Shown piece after piece: positions 1-13,222 of a DNA stretch of 64,000 nt (position 1 is its first letter; the number at the start of each line of letters is the position of its first letter). Where the stretch lies: contig CM068367.1 in the NCBI GenBank assembly GCA_034769895.1, forward strand, positions 88,083,899 through 88,147,898. Reading direction: 5' to 3'. Made by a program: the position numbers and the translations under genes. The notes beneath the pieces are model-generated. The model had not been told where the DNA came from, did not search any database, and worked only from the letters and a program-made list of their open reading frames with translations. The stretch comes from Magicicada septendecula. Lineage: Eukaryota; Arthropoda; Insecta; Hemiptera; Cicadidae.

Positions 1-1357
1 CGTTCCTGTTTCAGATCGGGATAAGTGCAGGGAGAATGAGTATCGAAGGCACTGATGGGCCATGATGATGACTCATGGGACAACCAGGACGGACCATGCC
101 ACCATTGTGGGTGGCTGTGTAAAATGCGAGGGAGGCAACCGCGCGATAAAATGTCGGCAGGAATGTCCAGTGATGATACATGGTGCCAAGTTCCCCGGGT
201 AGTGAGACGCTGTATTTCAGCGACACGGTTGGCGACAAACACCTTCCATCGGGACGATTGCTGATGGATCCAATGTAAGGCTATCATTGAGTCCGAGTAG
301 AAATATAATTCGTCGAATTTGTAGTTGACGGCGTCTATTACCTTGGAAGCTAACTGAGCCAGCAATAGGCAAGCGCAAAGTTCAAGCCTGGGTAACGTTA
401 TCTGTTTCAATGGAGCGACTCTAGATTTGGAACATAACAGGTTTGACGATATGGCGTCGTTTGAATAGACCGTACGCACATAGATACAGCACGCGTAACC
501 TTTAGCTGATGCGTCGGTGAATCCATGAAGCTGGAATGAAATGATTCGGTAATTGTTTAGACTCTTGACGGACCTTGAAATTTTAAAATGAGTGTCTGAC
601 ACCAATTGAGAATAGACCTCTAACCATTGATCAGACAATGGACCTGATAAGGGTTCGTCCCAACTTGTACCCGCTAACCACAATCGCTGTACAAAATGCT
701 TGCACCAAAATGTAATAGGGACAATGAGGCCCAAAGGGTCGTAAATTCCTGCGATGACCGATAGCACACTTCTCTTGTTGACCACCGCCACGTTGACATT
801 CCTCTGAACGTTATATAAAAAACTGTCTTCGTTGACGTTCCATTGAATGCCCAATGTACGCACATTTTGGTTTTTGCTAAAGTCATGGGAGACGTGAGCG
901 CGAGAGGCTATAATGGTCTGGTCATAAGAAAACCATTTATGTAAGTTAAAGCCATATCGGCTTAGTAAATTTATGATGTCAGATTTCATTTTAGACAGAA
1001 CATTCGGGTTATCTGAGCCCGTCATGAGATCGTCCACATAAAAATCATTGGCTATGGCTGAGCAAGCTATAGGGTATTGGGTTTCATTTTCTTGGTCTAT
1101 TTGAGCCAGACATCTTGTAGCAAGAAATGAGGCACTAGCAGTCCCATACGTGACTGTCCTCAAGGCGTAATGTTGGAGTTCCTTGTGCGGGGCGTCGCGC
1201 CAAACAATACGCTGCAAATTGGAATCCTTAGGATTAACTAAAATTTGCCGATACATCTTTTCAATGTCTTAAATGAGGACGTATCGGTGAGTTCGGAATC
1301 GAGCCATAATAGAAAACAGATCCTGCTGGACCGTGGGACCGACCATCAGTGTATCGT
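1..1357 (-). pseudogene. BEL/Pao reverse transcriptase and RNase H, partial
   Basis: This continues the preceding pol frame after a frameshift near 1360. On the minus strand the RT palm motif is followed by DIEKMYRQI and, at 1029-1040, by the catalytic YVDD box. RNase H signatures follow: GFTDASAKGYA near 520 and YFYSDSMIALHWI near 265-303. At 130-250 there is a stretch typical of the RNase H/integrase junction (ADILSRG). One in-frame TAA at 1269-1271 sits just before DIEKM, a second disabling lesion. From 1268 to base 1 I found no other stop where I translated it. The integrase would lie left of the window. It synthesises and degrades strands of element cDNA in intact relatives. Confidence 0.85.
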
Positions 1358-3394
1358 TCAAGGACAAATCGTCGAACTAGCAGAGCCGTCGAACACAACT
1401 CGCAACTTGGTAGTTATGCTGGAACCTTTAAAGACTGAGTGGTGCGGCAAATAAAAGGTGTCTGACTTGTCAAGCGACAAATCGTACTCATTAAGTGAAG
1501 ACATGTGACCAAGATTTAAATATTCATGCATGAACTCGCTATAACCTTTGTGAAGGGCAGGGTTCTGCTTGAACTTCAGTTCTAATGACTGAAACCTGCG
1601 GATAGCTCCGCGAAGAGAATCGCCCAAGTGAGACTTGTCTGACCTGCGAGGCAGGGATACCACAAATCTGCCATCCTCATTACGAACAGTATTGGACACA
1701 AAATGATTCTTGCATTCCGAGTCCTCAGCGGAGGGATCACGAATAGAAACTTCCTCCAACTTCCAAAATTCCTTTAGTTGCGAGGAAATGTCACTCTCAT
1801 TTTTACATACCATAAATGATGAAACCGGTTTCGTCATGTCGACATTAAACGGCAAATTACCTGCGAGAATGAATCCTAGTTTTGTCTCCTGAATTATGGG
1901 GAAATGCGGGCTACGGATAAACTTGATAGGTTTAATTAATTGCAAGTAATACTGAGCACCGAGCAATAAATCGACTTGCGACGAGAAGTTGAGTTGTGGG
2001 TCGGCTAAGAATATGCCCTTTGCTAAATCTAAAGATGCTACATCAAATGATTCCGCCGGGAGATTATTAGTGATGCTGGGAAGCACAGCGCAATGTATGT
2101 TTAAGCTAAAATGTTTATAGCGAGAATGTAACCTTACTCTGGTACTGAAGTCAGCTTGGGACAATGAATTGTTTATACCCGTTATGGGCAATTGAGATTT
2201 AATTAGTTTCAGACCCATGCGACGTGCGAAATCCATAGTACAGAAGTTAGCCTGCGAACCAGAATCTAATAGAATCCTAACCGGGTGCTTTCTACCTGCA
2301 TGGTCAGTTGTCATGCAGACTGCGGTAGATAATAATATGGACTTATTTGTTTGTAATTTTAGCGAACACTGGTTGTTATTGGACGATCCGTTTTTGTTAG
2401 GCATATGAACCATTGTGTGATGGCGTTTCGCACACGTTCTGCAAAAAAATTTAGAGGGACAGTGGGCACTATCGTGGCCTGGACGAAAGCAATTTAGAAA
2501 AAGTTTATTTTTGATTATAATATTTTTTCTCTCATGTATAGTAAGCGTTATAAATTGTGAGCAATCAGTAATTCGGTGGTTACCCTTGCACAGCTGACAT
2601 ATATTATTTCCGACATGGGAATGGAATGTTGCTTTGGCCGCATTCACCGTTTTAATTTCCTTGCGATAGTGAGTCTTATCGCCAACGTTTATCTTGCTTG
2701 TTGAAGTGGTTGCGCTGTCCAGATTTTGCAATAACTGTATACGTGTATTTAAAAATTTTATGAAATTGCTAAAGTTAGGAAATCGTTCTTCTAACAAACT
2801 TTCTTTCCAAAGACGAAGCGTGTAATTATCGAGTGTTTGGGCCAAGTAATGAATGAGAATAATTTCGAATTTATTTACGGGTAGATTTAAGGAGTTTAAC
2901 GCATTGATATTAGCGGTTATCTCGTCAATAAATCTGGAAATACTAATTCTGGACTCTTGTTGAACCGATTGCACACCCAAGACATTCCCCACATGATGGG
3001 CTGAGACAATTAACTTAATGTCATACCTATTTCTTAGTAGATCAATAGCTACCGCATAATTTTCATGAGTAATTGGCAGCGATTTTATCACATTTAGCGC
3101 CTCGTCACTTAATGAAGAATGCAAGTAGTGTAAATTTTGAATATCCGTCAGATCGGCTCTGACGTGTATTAATTCAAGAAATATGTTGTAATAGTGTTGC
3201 CACTCAATAATGCTACCTGAAAAGCGAGGCAATTTGATCGGTTCCAACTGTATAGGGAAGGTTTTAAGAGGCGTAATTTCGCTCTGTTGGATCTTGTGTG
3301 TCACTCCTGAAGGTTGTCTTTGTGGCAACAAAGGCATGCCACGGCCAGCAATCTCAATTTCAAAATATTTAAATTTGAAGATTGTTTGGGCCAC
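1358..3394 (-). pseudogene. BEL/Pao Gag-protease, with start of RT
   Basis: A 678-residue open frame. The Gag domain of the DUF1759/Pao type begins near residue 50 (LPRFSGSIIEWQHYYNIF). It is followed by two Cys/His-rich zinc knuckles near residues 268-335 (CQLCKGNHRITDC and CRTCAKRHH). A retropepsin motif LLDSGSQANF lies near residue 377. The start of the reverse transcriptase, ending FDGSAS, lies at the C-terminus. Gag packages element RNA; the protease cleaves the polyprotein. The frame ends at a TGA at 1358-1360, where RT sequence continues in another frame, so this is a frameshift and not a natural terminus. The N-terminus is short for a BEL Gag, so the true start may be lost. The usual coiled-coil leader is not visible. 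Confidence 0.85.
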
Positions 3395-3468
3395 AGGATG
3401 TTTGTGCCCATTAAATGAAATATTTTGAAATAGTGGACCAAAATGTTGCCCGTAAGGCCAAAATAAAA

Positions 3469-3487
3469 TCCGGCCCGGAGGACCAAA
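3469..3487 (-). other. candidate primer-binding site of the BEL element
   Basis: On the minus strand the stretch reads TTTGGTCCTCCGGGCCGG, directly after a CA-ending sequence, the position expected for a tRNA primer site just inside the 5' LTR. The matching tRNA was not identified. Confidence 0.3.
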
Positions 3488-3955
3488 TGTTGCGTCTTGG
3501 AAGCTCTTGAAGGTTCTTGAGTTATTCCTAGAACGCTAAGTGGAGAGGGCTGGTTCGAAAGAAATTTGAAGTGGACTGTATGTTTTTCATGTAGTGATAG
3601 TTTATTGAAAATTATTGTAATTTTGTGCGATTGCTGACACGTGCAGAAGTTGACTCGGCATGATACCCGTTAAATTAATTAGAAATAAAAGTCAAAAGAC
3701 ATAATAAATAAGGCAGGAATCGCCCAAGTATAATCAGTGCATGTTGCACATACTAAATAATTAAATAATGAAAGCCAGTAGCCGCGGCTGGAAAATGTTA
3801 CGAGTGATCAGCTCGGAGTATTGCAAATAACTAACTTAAATTTCGCTACAGGCAGCCCAGCTGTGTGCCGGCTGTAGACAGTAGATAAGAAAAACGTGAC
3901 GTCATCTCCACGTGGCGCAGTACGGTATTCAGATTACAGAGTTTACAAGTTCAAA
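3488..3955 (-). repeat. probable 5' LTR of the BEL/Pao element
   Basis: About 470 bases between the candidate primer site and the start of a different repeat family. No second copy lies in the window, so the boundaries rest on the primer-site position and on where homology to the 29-kb LTR begins. There is no open frame of note. Confidence 0.35.
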
Positions 3956-3959
3956 GTTT

Positions 3960-6070
3960 GAACAGAAGGAAGAGATTATTTAAAAAATAAGAAATTAAAA
4001 ATGAAATTTATAAACACCCCAGGTTATAAGGGACAATCAATTAAGTAAGTTTAAATGGTGTAATGATGTTTATCACCCAAAAAATAATAAAGAATGAAAT
4101 GAATTGTAAACAAACATTGCCTAATAACTGTTAAAAATTGTTTAATTAAATTTATGAATAGGATATGGCTGAAGAAATAGTACAGACCATAGGCCTAGAT
4201 GTTATGTTTTATGTGATAAAGAATAGTGAGTAGTAGCCATATACAAGGGCAAAATAGATAAATAAGAAGGTGAATCAATACAGATCTAATTACACTGGAA
4301 AATCAGTTAGGAAATAATTAACAAGCCATGATATAGAAAATAATAGAAACATACAAATAGTATGAAAACCGATCCAAAACACATCAACAAAGAAACCAAT
4401 CAATTATAATAACAAAACAAAACACATTAGAGTAAAATGAGATATAATTTGTATAAAATAAGTAAATATAATCAATGGCTACTTAGGCCTATAAAATGCC
4501 TAACTGGCAAAAAACAAATAACTACAATCATAGAAAATCAACAAGGAAATTAACAAATCCAAGGCGAGTAACCAGCCAAGGATAATTTGTAAATCATATT
4601 AAAAGAAAAATGTTAGAATAAGGACTTAAATTAAAAGAGAAATGTAATTCAAAAATATAACATAAATGTACAAACATTAATACTTTAAAGAACCCAACCT
4701 TATGGGATATCAAAATAATCTTTGAAAGGAAATACAAACAGTAGTGATAATATTTAATACTTAGGAAGGAAGACAGAAGAATAAAAGCAATCAGAAGGTA
4801 TACAGTAAAATTCAAAATTGATAACAACGGTTATAAAGTCATGATCAACCAATCAGAATTTATTCGTAACCATGACAACAGACCGTTGGTTACTATTTTT
4901 CCGTTAAATCATAGTACTCTATAAGTGACGCTCATCCAGATTAGACGCCAGGTCGTGAATGACCTAAATTTTAATTTAAAATGTATAAAAAGTAATCAAA
5001 ATTCAAAAAAGATGAACAAGTAAGAAGCAGGTGAGGAACAATAACATTTAACTGATGCCAAGGACCAATTTAAATAAAATCTAAATGAAGAAATTACCAC
5101 AACTAACTTGAAAAAGATGCAAGAAGCCCCAAATCATTCAAAATTGATGACTCTTCCAGTTCACCTGAACAACGGCTTATCTCAAGTCTACTGATATGAT
5201 AAGTATCATTAAATTACCCTAATTCCAGAAATAAACTCACTTTAAATATTTCTCACAGTCATCTGAACTCTCACTATAAACTGAATATAATTTCTTTCAA
5301 AGATTAAGTAAAATAATCAAACACTGAAAATGTATTAACTAAGTAAATAACCTGTTGTTAAATTGCGAACTTTTGAAACACACTTTACTACACTGCAGGA
5401 ACAAATTGTAGCTACACATTATATTATTTAAGTACAAATAATCTAAGGTAGTGTACTTTTTATTGTAATCATTATTAATATTTTTCTTGTAATCACAAGA
5501 ACTCAGACTTTTAACGAAAATAACTGTAAACAGACAACACAGTCGCCATACTTAACTAAATCGTTCATTCAAAATCGATTTTCGCCAAAACCCTAGAGAT
5601 ACTAGACTCATATTAATTGTCGGTACAAAATTATTGAATAACCAAGTATAATTTTATTGTCAAACTGAATAATTACCAATCAATAATTAAAGAAACTAGT
5701 ACAGAGTGTAACCATTGTTTTTATTTCATAGGGAAGTGTATTGTATAATTTGTGCATTTTAGCGAACAACTAGGATTGATGGCCAGCACTCATGCCGCAA
5801 ACTCGACGAACTACCTGCTTGATTCAGAAGGTCGAACGAAGGCGGGAATAAATTTGAATGCTCCCGGCCGTCATAGTTTGGAACACTATCTATTAATTTA
5901 ATTGTTTTAAATAAACAATTTGGCGCCACCCGGGATTTACAAACCCCTATTGAACTACAGGTAAGGTTTCCACTCGCGTTGTACTGGTAATTGAAGGATC
6001 GCTACGGGAATCGTTAGCGCAAAACATAGAAGTAACGACACCAGTGTGAGGCGAACACACAACATACACT
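3960..6070 (+). repeat. truncated long LTR and leader of a Gypsy-type element (copy A)
   Basis: This stretch matches the reverse complement of about 26945-29080 over its length, for example around 4160-4260, 4690-4850 and 5690-6060. The LTR ends AAATAAACA at 5917, followed three bases later by a primer site. Copy A lacks the first ~1.2 kb of the LTR present in copy B, where the BEL element now abuts. There is no long open frame. A second LTR in the same orientation was not found in the window. Confidence 0.7.
5921..5936 (+). other. primer-binding site, TGGCGCCACCCGGGAT
   Basis: TGGCGCC-type primer sites are typical of LTR retrotransposons. It lies three bases after the LTR end and recurs identically at 27082-27097 on the minus strand, with the same spacing. 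Confidence 0.65.
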
Positions 6071-9000
6071 TTTACAGAGGCGACTATATCTCTTCTAGCA
6101 TGACAGATAATCCACTAATAATTAATTAATTTAAGATCATAAAAATAATTAAATTACATTTACTCAAAGAATGTCAAATGAAATTCAATTACATTTCAAT
6201 GGAAAACACCACTATAAAAGAAAAACAATAATTAAATAATAAAAATGCAACCATAAAAGTCAAAGAAAATAAATTAAAGGAAACTCATATTAAAAAATCA
6301 GGAGATTACCCAGGAGATTAGGAGCAGGTGATAAATATAATACCCCAAACACAAGAAGAAACAAGAAGAGGAAGTTTAGTATCAGGTGATAAACAAGATA
6401 TCACGAAATCAAGAAAGAAGAGTAAAGTTAGTATCAGATGATAAAGAAGATACTCCAAACACAAGAATGAAGAAGAAATTTAAAAGCAGATAATAAAGAA
6501 GATACTCCGAACCAACCATCGGACAAAATAACACTGAGTACCTTGGTTTACCCAAGAATGAACACAAGAAGGAAGACGAGAAGAAAGGAAGAAATAGGAT
6601 GGAAGAACCACAATAAAAACCTATTATTAAATACCATTAACCCCAAACCAAATGATACCATTAAAGAAAGTATAACACCCCAAAACCTTATGAAATTGTA
6701 ATTATTTATAAACAAAAGTATTGTGTAGTATGATAAGAAGTGCACCAACTAAAGTTATTATATGATAAAAAATAAACAAATCTTCACAGTCCATGATGAC
6801 TAAAGGTCTGGTCTGAGAATAACAAAACTCAAATATAAGTCAGAACCAACAGTGAATGTGTACTAGTGGAAGTATTTTTTAAATGTAATAAACTTCAAGT
6901 TGTAGTGTATCTATAACTTAAACAATGTGCTATAAAATAACTTTTATATTTTATAATTAACAAGTAATGAAATATTAAAATGGAAAATATTTCCAATATT
7001 TCATTAAATAAGGTCACTTTGTTATCTCAAGACATTCATAGAAATGCCAATAATAAAGAAAGTATGTGAGGAAAGTGTTTATTGTACAAGGGGATGTTAG
7101 ATAATAATAGTATAATCAGAAAGGACTGATAATAGATTAAGTTTTAATAGAGTTAAGAAGTTTAAATGGCTGATATTGTTCAAACCCATGAACTCCATTT
7201 TTTAAAAGAGTTCCAATAGAATAAGGTACCTATATGTTTAGAGTAAGATGTTTTAGTCATATAACAGCATACATACAAATTAAAATGTTTAAGTATGGAT
7301 GCTGTATTAATTTATAAAATGTGTTAAATGTATGTTCAAAACAGTTTAAGCAAACATGTCTAACTTTAAAGACTGCTGATTAATGTTAAATACTATTTTT
7401 TGTAACAGTAGCATGAATTAGATGCTACACATCTCAATAATTATGTAAACAATTTTATTTCATGTTGTGTTAACTTTTAAGAGTCAGAGGAGGAGTAGAA
7501 GTAAATTTATTTGAAAAAACCATATATGTAAAATACTAAACTCTAGGCCAAATAATGAATTCACAAAAATTAATATAAACCAGTTAATTCACCAATGAAC
7601 CATGTAAACTAACAAGATTTATGTAAGGTGGATCGATAAATAACTACTGTAAATGATCCTATGATTTAAAAGAGTAATATAGAAAAATATCTTAAATTAT
7701 TAAAAATTTTCGAAATGTAAAAAATAACTATTTTTAAAGAGGAATGGTAAATTCAGAAATTATCACTAAAAGACAGTTCAAATGTTAAATTTATAAGGAT
7801 TTAAGGAAAGCAAAAAGGATTTGTGACCATGAAATTTATTATAATTATATTAATAACACTTACAATGGCAGTAATTGTGTACAAGAACGGAAACAGGTTT
7901 TTTGGGCCTAGATTTCCAAAAAGACAGAAATGGTAATTTTAACAAAAATCTCAACAAATATAAACTATGACATATCAAATTAAACAGAATGAGATAAATA
8001 AACCAATTATATGGTTAATAGTTCATGAAAGCGAACAATAAACTAAAAATATTCCATATATAATGTACCTTGGAATTATGTACATGGGAAGTGAAAATTA
8101 TTTTAACAATACTTTTCCAATATTAACTTGGCAAGATACTTCCTAAGATGAAGGAAGTAAGTTAGTTCTTTGTTAACATTCAAACGGAACGGTCGATGCT
8201 GAATCGAGTTCTAAAACCGTATAATGGAGTGTAATGGGTAAAGCCTAAAATCAGTGAAAAACGGGAGTTACATAAATTAACACTTTTCGATTTAAAAACT
8301 ATGAAATACTCTACGACAACGGTGAAAACGAACAATACACCACATAATACAAGTGATTTAAACCATTAAAACTACCTAATATTAATATTTCACTATACAA
8401 CATATTAACGATTCTTAGCCACGAACAGACATAAAGTGAACACCTCTAACTGAAAACAATTAACACCAGTGAACACTGAACACTCATCCAGGATACCTCA
8501 AACAACATAATAGACAGTATACACGATTACGGAGATCCATAAAACAGTTATAAAGGTGAATTTATTGTGAGATTTTCCAGCGACCATATATACGTTAACC
8601 TCATCAATTCAGCCAGCCGCCATGATGGTCCCGTGATGCACTACAACCTTCTAGACTGATCTCATAGCCTGCAGATTGGTTTGAAAAATCAAATATACTA
8701 AACATTATATATTATTCACAATTTGTTAATTATTAATTATTAAGATTATTATTATTTTGTATATGTTATACTTTCTAGACCTGCCCTTCTCTGACTATAT
8801 AAAATAATCGTTGAAAGAACCTTTTTTAATACTTATATAAAAATTAACCTGTAATCACAAATCGATATATCCCTGTGATGGAGTCGAACAATTGCTCTAC
8901 ATCGATTTAACATCGATTTTTATACATTATTGTTAATAAATCAAATTGTTTCAACTATTTGGATTGTAAAATTATTTCACATTTTAATTTAAGGGTTTAA

Positions 9001-9330
9001 TTAACTACAAGACTTACTGGAAGGCGATAAATCTTAACTAAAAGCGAGATACTGGAGCAGCGCTGAAAATCATCAATCGATAGCTGCAAGGAGATAATCT
9101 GATTAACTCCAGATTTAGTTAAGATCTACCAGAAGTGTAAATTAAACCAAAATAACCTCACAGAATTTTGAAATTTTAAACAAAATACAGAATCAGGATT
9201 ATTTCTGATTTATGACCATAACAACCAAACATAAATTTTTTTTTTAACAAAATTTTTTTTAATAAAATTTTTTCTTTCTTTTCTTTGTACAATACAAAGA
9301 ATTTATATTTATTTGTAACCACAGGAAACA
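6071..9330. other. AT-rich non-coding stretch, probably decayed element interior
   Basis: No supportable open frame. It starts as the presumed interior downstream of the copy A primer site. Bases 6300-6560 hold a loose repeat of phrases such as GATAAAGAAGATACTCC. At about 7481-7500 a purine run (AGAGGAGGAGTAGAAG) could be a polypurine tract, but no matching LTR follows. The rest shows nothing recognisable. Confidence 0.4.
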
Positions 9331-9340
9331 GGTCTTGTTA

Positions 9341-9369
9341 CAATATATATATATATATATATATATATT
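9341..9369. repeat. (AT)n microsatellite flanked by TTACAA
   Basis: A simple AT run, bordered by TTGTTACAA on the left and TTACAACG on the right. Similar borders occur at other AT runs in the window. Confidence 0.9.
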
Positions 9370-9479
9370 ACAACGATACAACGTTATTAAATGTAAGTGT
9401 TTCGGCCGCACGCTCATGTGCGATAAAATTATACAACGGTAAATAACATTTCTAACAACGTGTACGTGCATAATTAAGG

Positions 9480-10160
9480 GTTCAGGTGTAATTATAATAA
9501 TGGTAGCCTTTTTAGGAAATTCAAAATGTTCCCATTTATTAATTTAAACAAACATATCAAGAAATAATACTATACAAATAATGATTACTTCGTCATACGA
9601 TATTCATTATACATGGTTTCAAAGTTTCTTAGTTTGCTGTAATCTCATCACCAACATAAAGCTTATATCATAGACAAAATATTATTAATTTTAAATAAAA
9701 AAAAAAATTTCTTCATTATGTTATACTGTCTGGACTACTCAGTCTGAATGTGTGCTTTCAATATAAAAATATTTAACTAAGTTAACTATTTGTTCATTAT
9801 TTCAACAAATCTAATTGATTCTTTCAAATGTACATTAAAATATTTTCAATCATTATCAATTCAAAATTTATGCTTTCATAATTTCTCTACAATTTTAAAT
9901 TCAAATATTTTTTATAAATTATTACTGCAAAAATTATGCTTTCATAATTTCTCTACAATGCTTTCATAATTACTCTACAATTTAAATTTACGTATTTTCA
10001 ATAAATTATTTCTGCAAAAATTATGCTATAATTTGTATACAAGACATTTACATCTATAAGTTATAAATTACACTTTTTGAAATTATTGTCTTTCTTTTGA
10101 CAATGTTTATCAATCTTTGATTAAGTCTTTTGTTATGAGGAATACATGGCTTTCTTTCAC
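9480..10160. repeat. AT-rich stretch with short direct repeats
   Basis: The phrase TGCTTTCATAATTTCTCTAC recurs at 9871, 9937 and, with one change, at 9959. A partial copy starts near 10020. There is no coding signal; this is local tandem duplication in otherwise unrecognised sequence. Confidence 0.6.
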
Positions 10161-11040
10161 CTTAATTGTAGCGGTTCCTCATCATACCCTGTCGTGGTCC
10201 TGAGTCCCTGATGTTGTGACTCCTGCGTAGTCTTGAAGTCCTGGATCCTTTCCTCGTCCTCCGGGTCCTCTCAGAAGTCCTGGATCCTTTCCTCGCCCTC
10301 CGGGTCCTCTCGGAAGTCCGATGACTCGTCCTTTACGTCTGGAATTTATGCCATGTAGTGCTCTCGTCCTCGGTCTGGAGTAATGCTCTTATATGTAGAT
10401 CACTTGTAGACATCTGACGATTTCTTTGTTACGGTACTTTTTAATTACTGTTTTCCATTATTATGTTAAATCGAAATATTTATCGTATTACTTTACAAGT
10501 TATGATTAACAAAAAGTCTTATTGGTGTTAAACATATCGTCTAACTCTGTCCGAAGTAATTAAAAATTCGCGTCGCGAACGGACATAGCGTTCCGCCACG
10601 AATGAACACTGTTAGAAGAGAGAGATTAGCTCTCCTTGGCTTCTATTTATATTCACCAAGAAAACTGCAGCTGTCGATTCAGGAATTAGCCTGTCGACAG
10701 TTGAACCATGGCGTGATAGCCCCACTCTCATCCTACTTCACATAATTGCACTTTTTCGCCAATCGCACTGTTTAACGCGGATTTCACGGCGATAAAATAT
10801 TGTCTAATTTAATGAACTATGTGATGTGCAATTATCATGATGCTCGCATCACTAGTGTAATTATAATGCTTTAAAAATCGCACTGGATTCGCACTGATTG
10901 TCCGAATTACGTAAAATTCGCACTGCATTTGTGTCTGATTTTTACACATTTTTAGAAGTTTTTACCTTCTCGCTAACATTTGTAGTTTGCTTAATATTAA
11001 ATATATTCTTAATTTAGCATTGACTTGGGGTGAGGTTGCA
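10160..11040 (-). repeat. possible LTR-like block with 39-bp tandem duplication and TATA motif
   Basis: A GC-richer island in AT-rich DNA. A 39-base unit starting GAAGTCCTGGATCCTTTCC occurs at 10235 and 10274, with a third partial copy near 10312. On the minus strand TATAAATAG (about 10642-10652) precedes a GAGAGCTAATCTCTC-type stretch, resembling a promoter at a usual distance. Further right, the phrase TCGCACTG recurs between 10760 and 10930. It is LTR-like in composition only; no second copy is seen. Confidence 0.3.
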
Positions 11041-13050
11041 AACTTTCAGGATCAAACAGGCTTCACACACACACACACACACTATTTACTTGTATACACA
11101 CATGCAGCGGTAATCGCGTGATCCTGCGTGTTGACTCCTGTTTGCAAGCCAGCTTCCAATTTCACACCTGCTCGTCTATTATATATTATTAAAATTAAAT
11201 TAAATATTTATTTTATATTATATATGCGCATTACAGCCTATGCTTGTATTATCGCAATATATATATAACCAACCGCCTTCGGTTGGTTGCTTTTCCAGTG
11301 ATCTGCACAAAAATCGAGTATTAATGAAAAACGAGTACTGCCATAAAAAGGGAGACATGTATAGTAAAAGGCAACCCCCTTACTTCGAGTTGTTTTTTTA
11401 CGTGGACTTCACAAGAAACGAGTATGATTTAAAAGGCATATTGGTTTCGATGTATAATTTTAGTTTGTATATTAACCTAACAACTTTTGACGTCACAGGC
11501 ACACATCGGAGTTATTGCTAGAAACATTTTTCGTAAAAAATATAACTATGAAAGACGATTGCAATCGTCGGCAAACTACTTTATAACATACACAAATAAA
11601 TTTTCACGATTTCTATTATCCAACTAAAAATTATATGCGATATTCACTACATATCGATGCCAATAATCGTATAATCGAAATAACGAAAATGAGTGCGGTT
11701 ACGGTTATTGGGACAGTACCGTGTATTCCGTAACAGGCAATTTGCTTTATATGAAGCTTACAAAAAGGAGAAATGTTTTGAAAATAAAAAACATGAAACG
11801 AATCGGCTCTAATCAAGGTTCAGATATAGCCTACATCCGTTCTGTAGACATATATTCCTTAAAAGTGAATGGAACAGTGTTGAAAGCTTCGCAGTTGCTC
11901 GCGTGACAGCGCTGAGAAACTATACCATGTATCAAGTCTTGACAACGAAATTAAATTAAACCGTAGACGCTGAAAAACACGATACCGTTTCGATAATAAT
12001 TGTGTGTGCTGAAGGTCATCACCTGAAGCCGACATCTGGCCAAGCAATTGTTTCTGGTTCAGCGGCTTTGCTTTCGATACAGATGAACATTAGGGGGCGG
12101 CCACGCCCGTGTCAGAAGCAAAATAGTCTATACGTTTAATTTGTGTTACAGTCTTAGATGTGTGTGTTTTTTTATTGGTATCTGTCTGGTATCTAAATGT
12201 TATGTACATATGTGGTTAATTTTTTATATAGGTAACTACAATCACAACACTAGATTGTTCAATTAATAAAAACGTTTTGACTTCTATTATTAAATGATCA
12301 AACGTCGGGCATGCCTTTTATTTTATCCTTTCCTTCAAATATGTAAGATTCAGAACCGAAATTTTAAATATATATATAATCAGTATTTTTTTAAATACAA
12401 GTCATATGTAACAGTATAAAATTAACTTTTGAAGTCTGCCGACTTGGATTACGTTAGCCCGTGCAAATAGCAAATTACCCAGTTAATTTTCACACCGCAC
12501 AGTCTAAAATTATGGTGTACGGCGTATATAATCACAATTTATTTAATAATGCGTGGAAACAAAGTTAGAAAAGTAAATGTTTTGATTCTTTCTTTTTCGT
12601 TTTTTCCACTTCAAGGATTAGGCCTCAGAGCTGTTCCGACTCCAGTTTGAGAGTCAAGAATATGTCACATGTATATGAATGTTTATTAGTAAACACATCA
12701 CTAGTTCAAAAATGCCATTCGTGTAGGTATTAGGTATTACAGCATACGGGCTCACACTAGATAAATGTAATATTGTACAAAAAATATAATATTAAAAGCA
12801 TATGGTTTTCTGCTTTATTATTAATTCACTAAATTTCAACTGACAAATAATAAATGAATACAATTTCCATTTAAACAAATTAAAAACGCCAGCAGTTTAA
12901 ACTAGCTGTGCACGCCCTCCATCGACACTGTAAAATTATCCACTTTAGTAGAGCTCCCGCGATCTAGTGGTGAAATTAATAACTTGGAGTACTCAATAAT
13001 GAATTTATCATTTTATTCATAAATGCTCAAATTTTTCTTGTTATTTTATA
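11041..13050. other. no recognisable gene; small repeats only
   Basis: This holds a (CA)n run at about 11067-11085 and a short perfect hairpin at 11267-11288 (AACCAACCG, loop CCTT, CGGTTGGTT). A few open frames of up to 93 codons show no family features. I see no splice-linked coding sequence. Confidence 0.5.
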
Positions 13051-13106
13051 TTATTATTAATAATAAATAAACTTTAAACAAGAATATATTTTTTATTTTG
13101 TAAATT

Positions 13107-13143
13107 ACAAATGTTTCAATAGTAATCCAACTATCATCATCAG
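13107..13143 (-). ncRNA. hammerhead-ribozyme-like core, left arm
   Basis: The minus-strand counterpart of the right-arm motif: CTGATGA, a stem (GATAGT with ACTATT, one wobble), then GAAACATTTGTA. The stem loop differs in sequence from the right arm while most pairing is kept. Confidence 0.35.
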
Positions 13144-13222
13144 ATATAATTAATAAATTCAAAATAATTTAAATCAATTGTTCTAAACAGCTGTTTTATA
13201 TGTTGACTAAATTTAATGTTTT

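Larger units (their letters stand above)
1..3955 (-). mobile_element. BEL/Pao LTR retrotransposon, decayed, 3' part outside window
   Basis: The block reads on the minus strand as gag, protease, reverse transcriptase and RNase H in BEL/Pao order, and it continues past base 1. The 5' end lies to the right: a primer-site-like stretch at about 3469-3487 and a probable LTR up to about 3955. The next sequence (from about 3960) belongs to a different LTR family, so this element either inserted into that LTR or abuts a break. It carries at least one frameshift and one nonsense codon, so it cannot be autonomous. Family assignment is firm; the LTR boundary is inferred. Confidence 0.85.

Noticed and set aside
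7481-7500. Polypurine-tract-like run as the 3' end of copy A
   Set aside because: The following sequence does not match the start of the copy B LTR.
11267-11288. 9-bp hairpin followed by TTTT, like a bacterial terminator
   Set aside because: Isolated, in AT-rich eukaryotic DNA with no upstream gene. It is probably chance or a repeat fragment.
11240-11521. 93-codon plus-strand frame
   Set aside because: No domain, no homologous phrase, ordinary length for chance in this composition.
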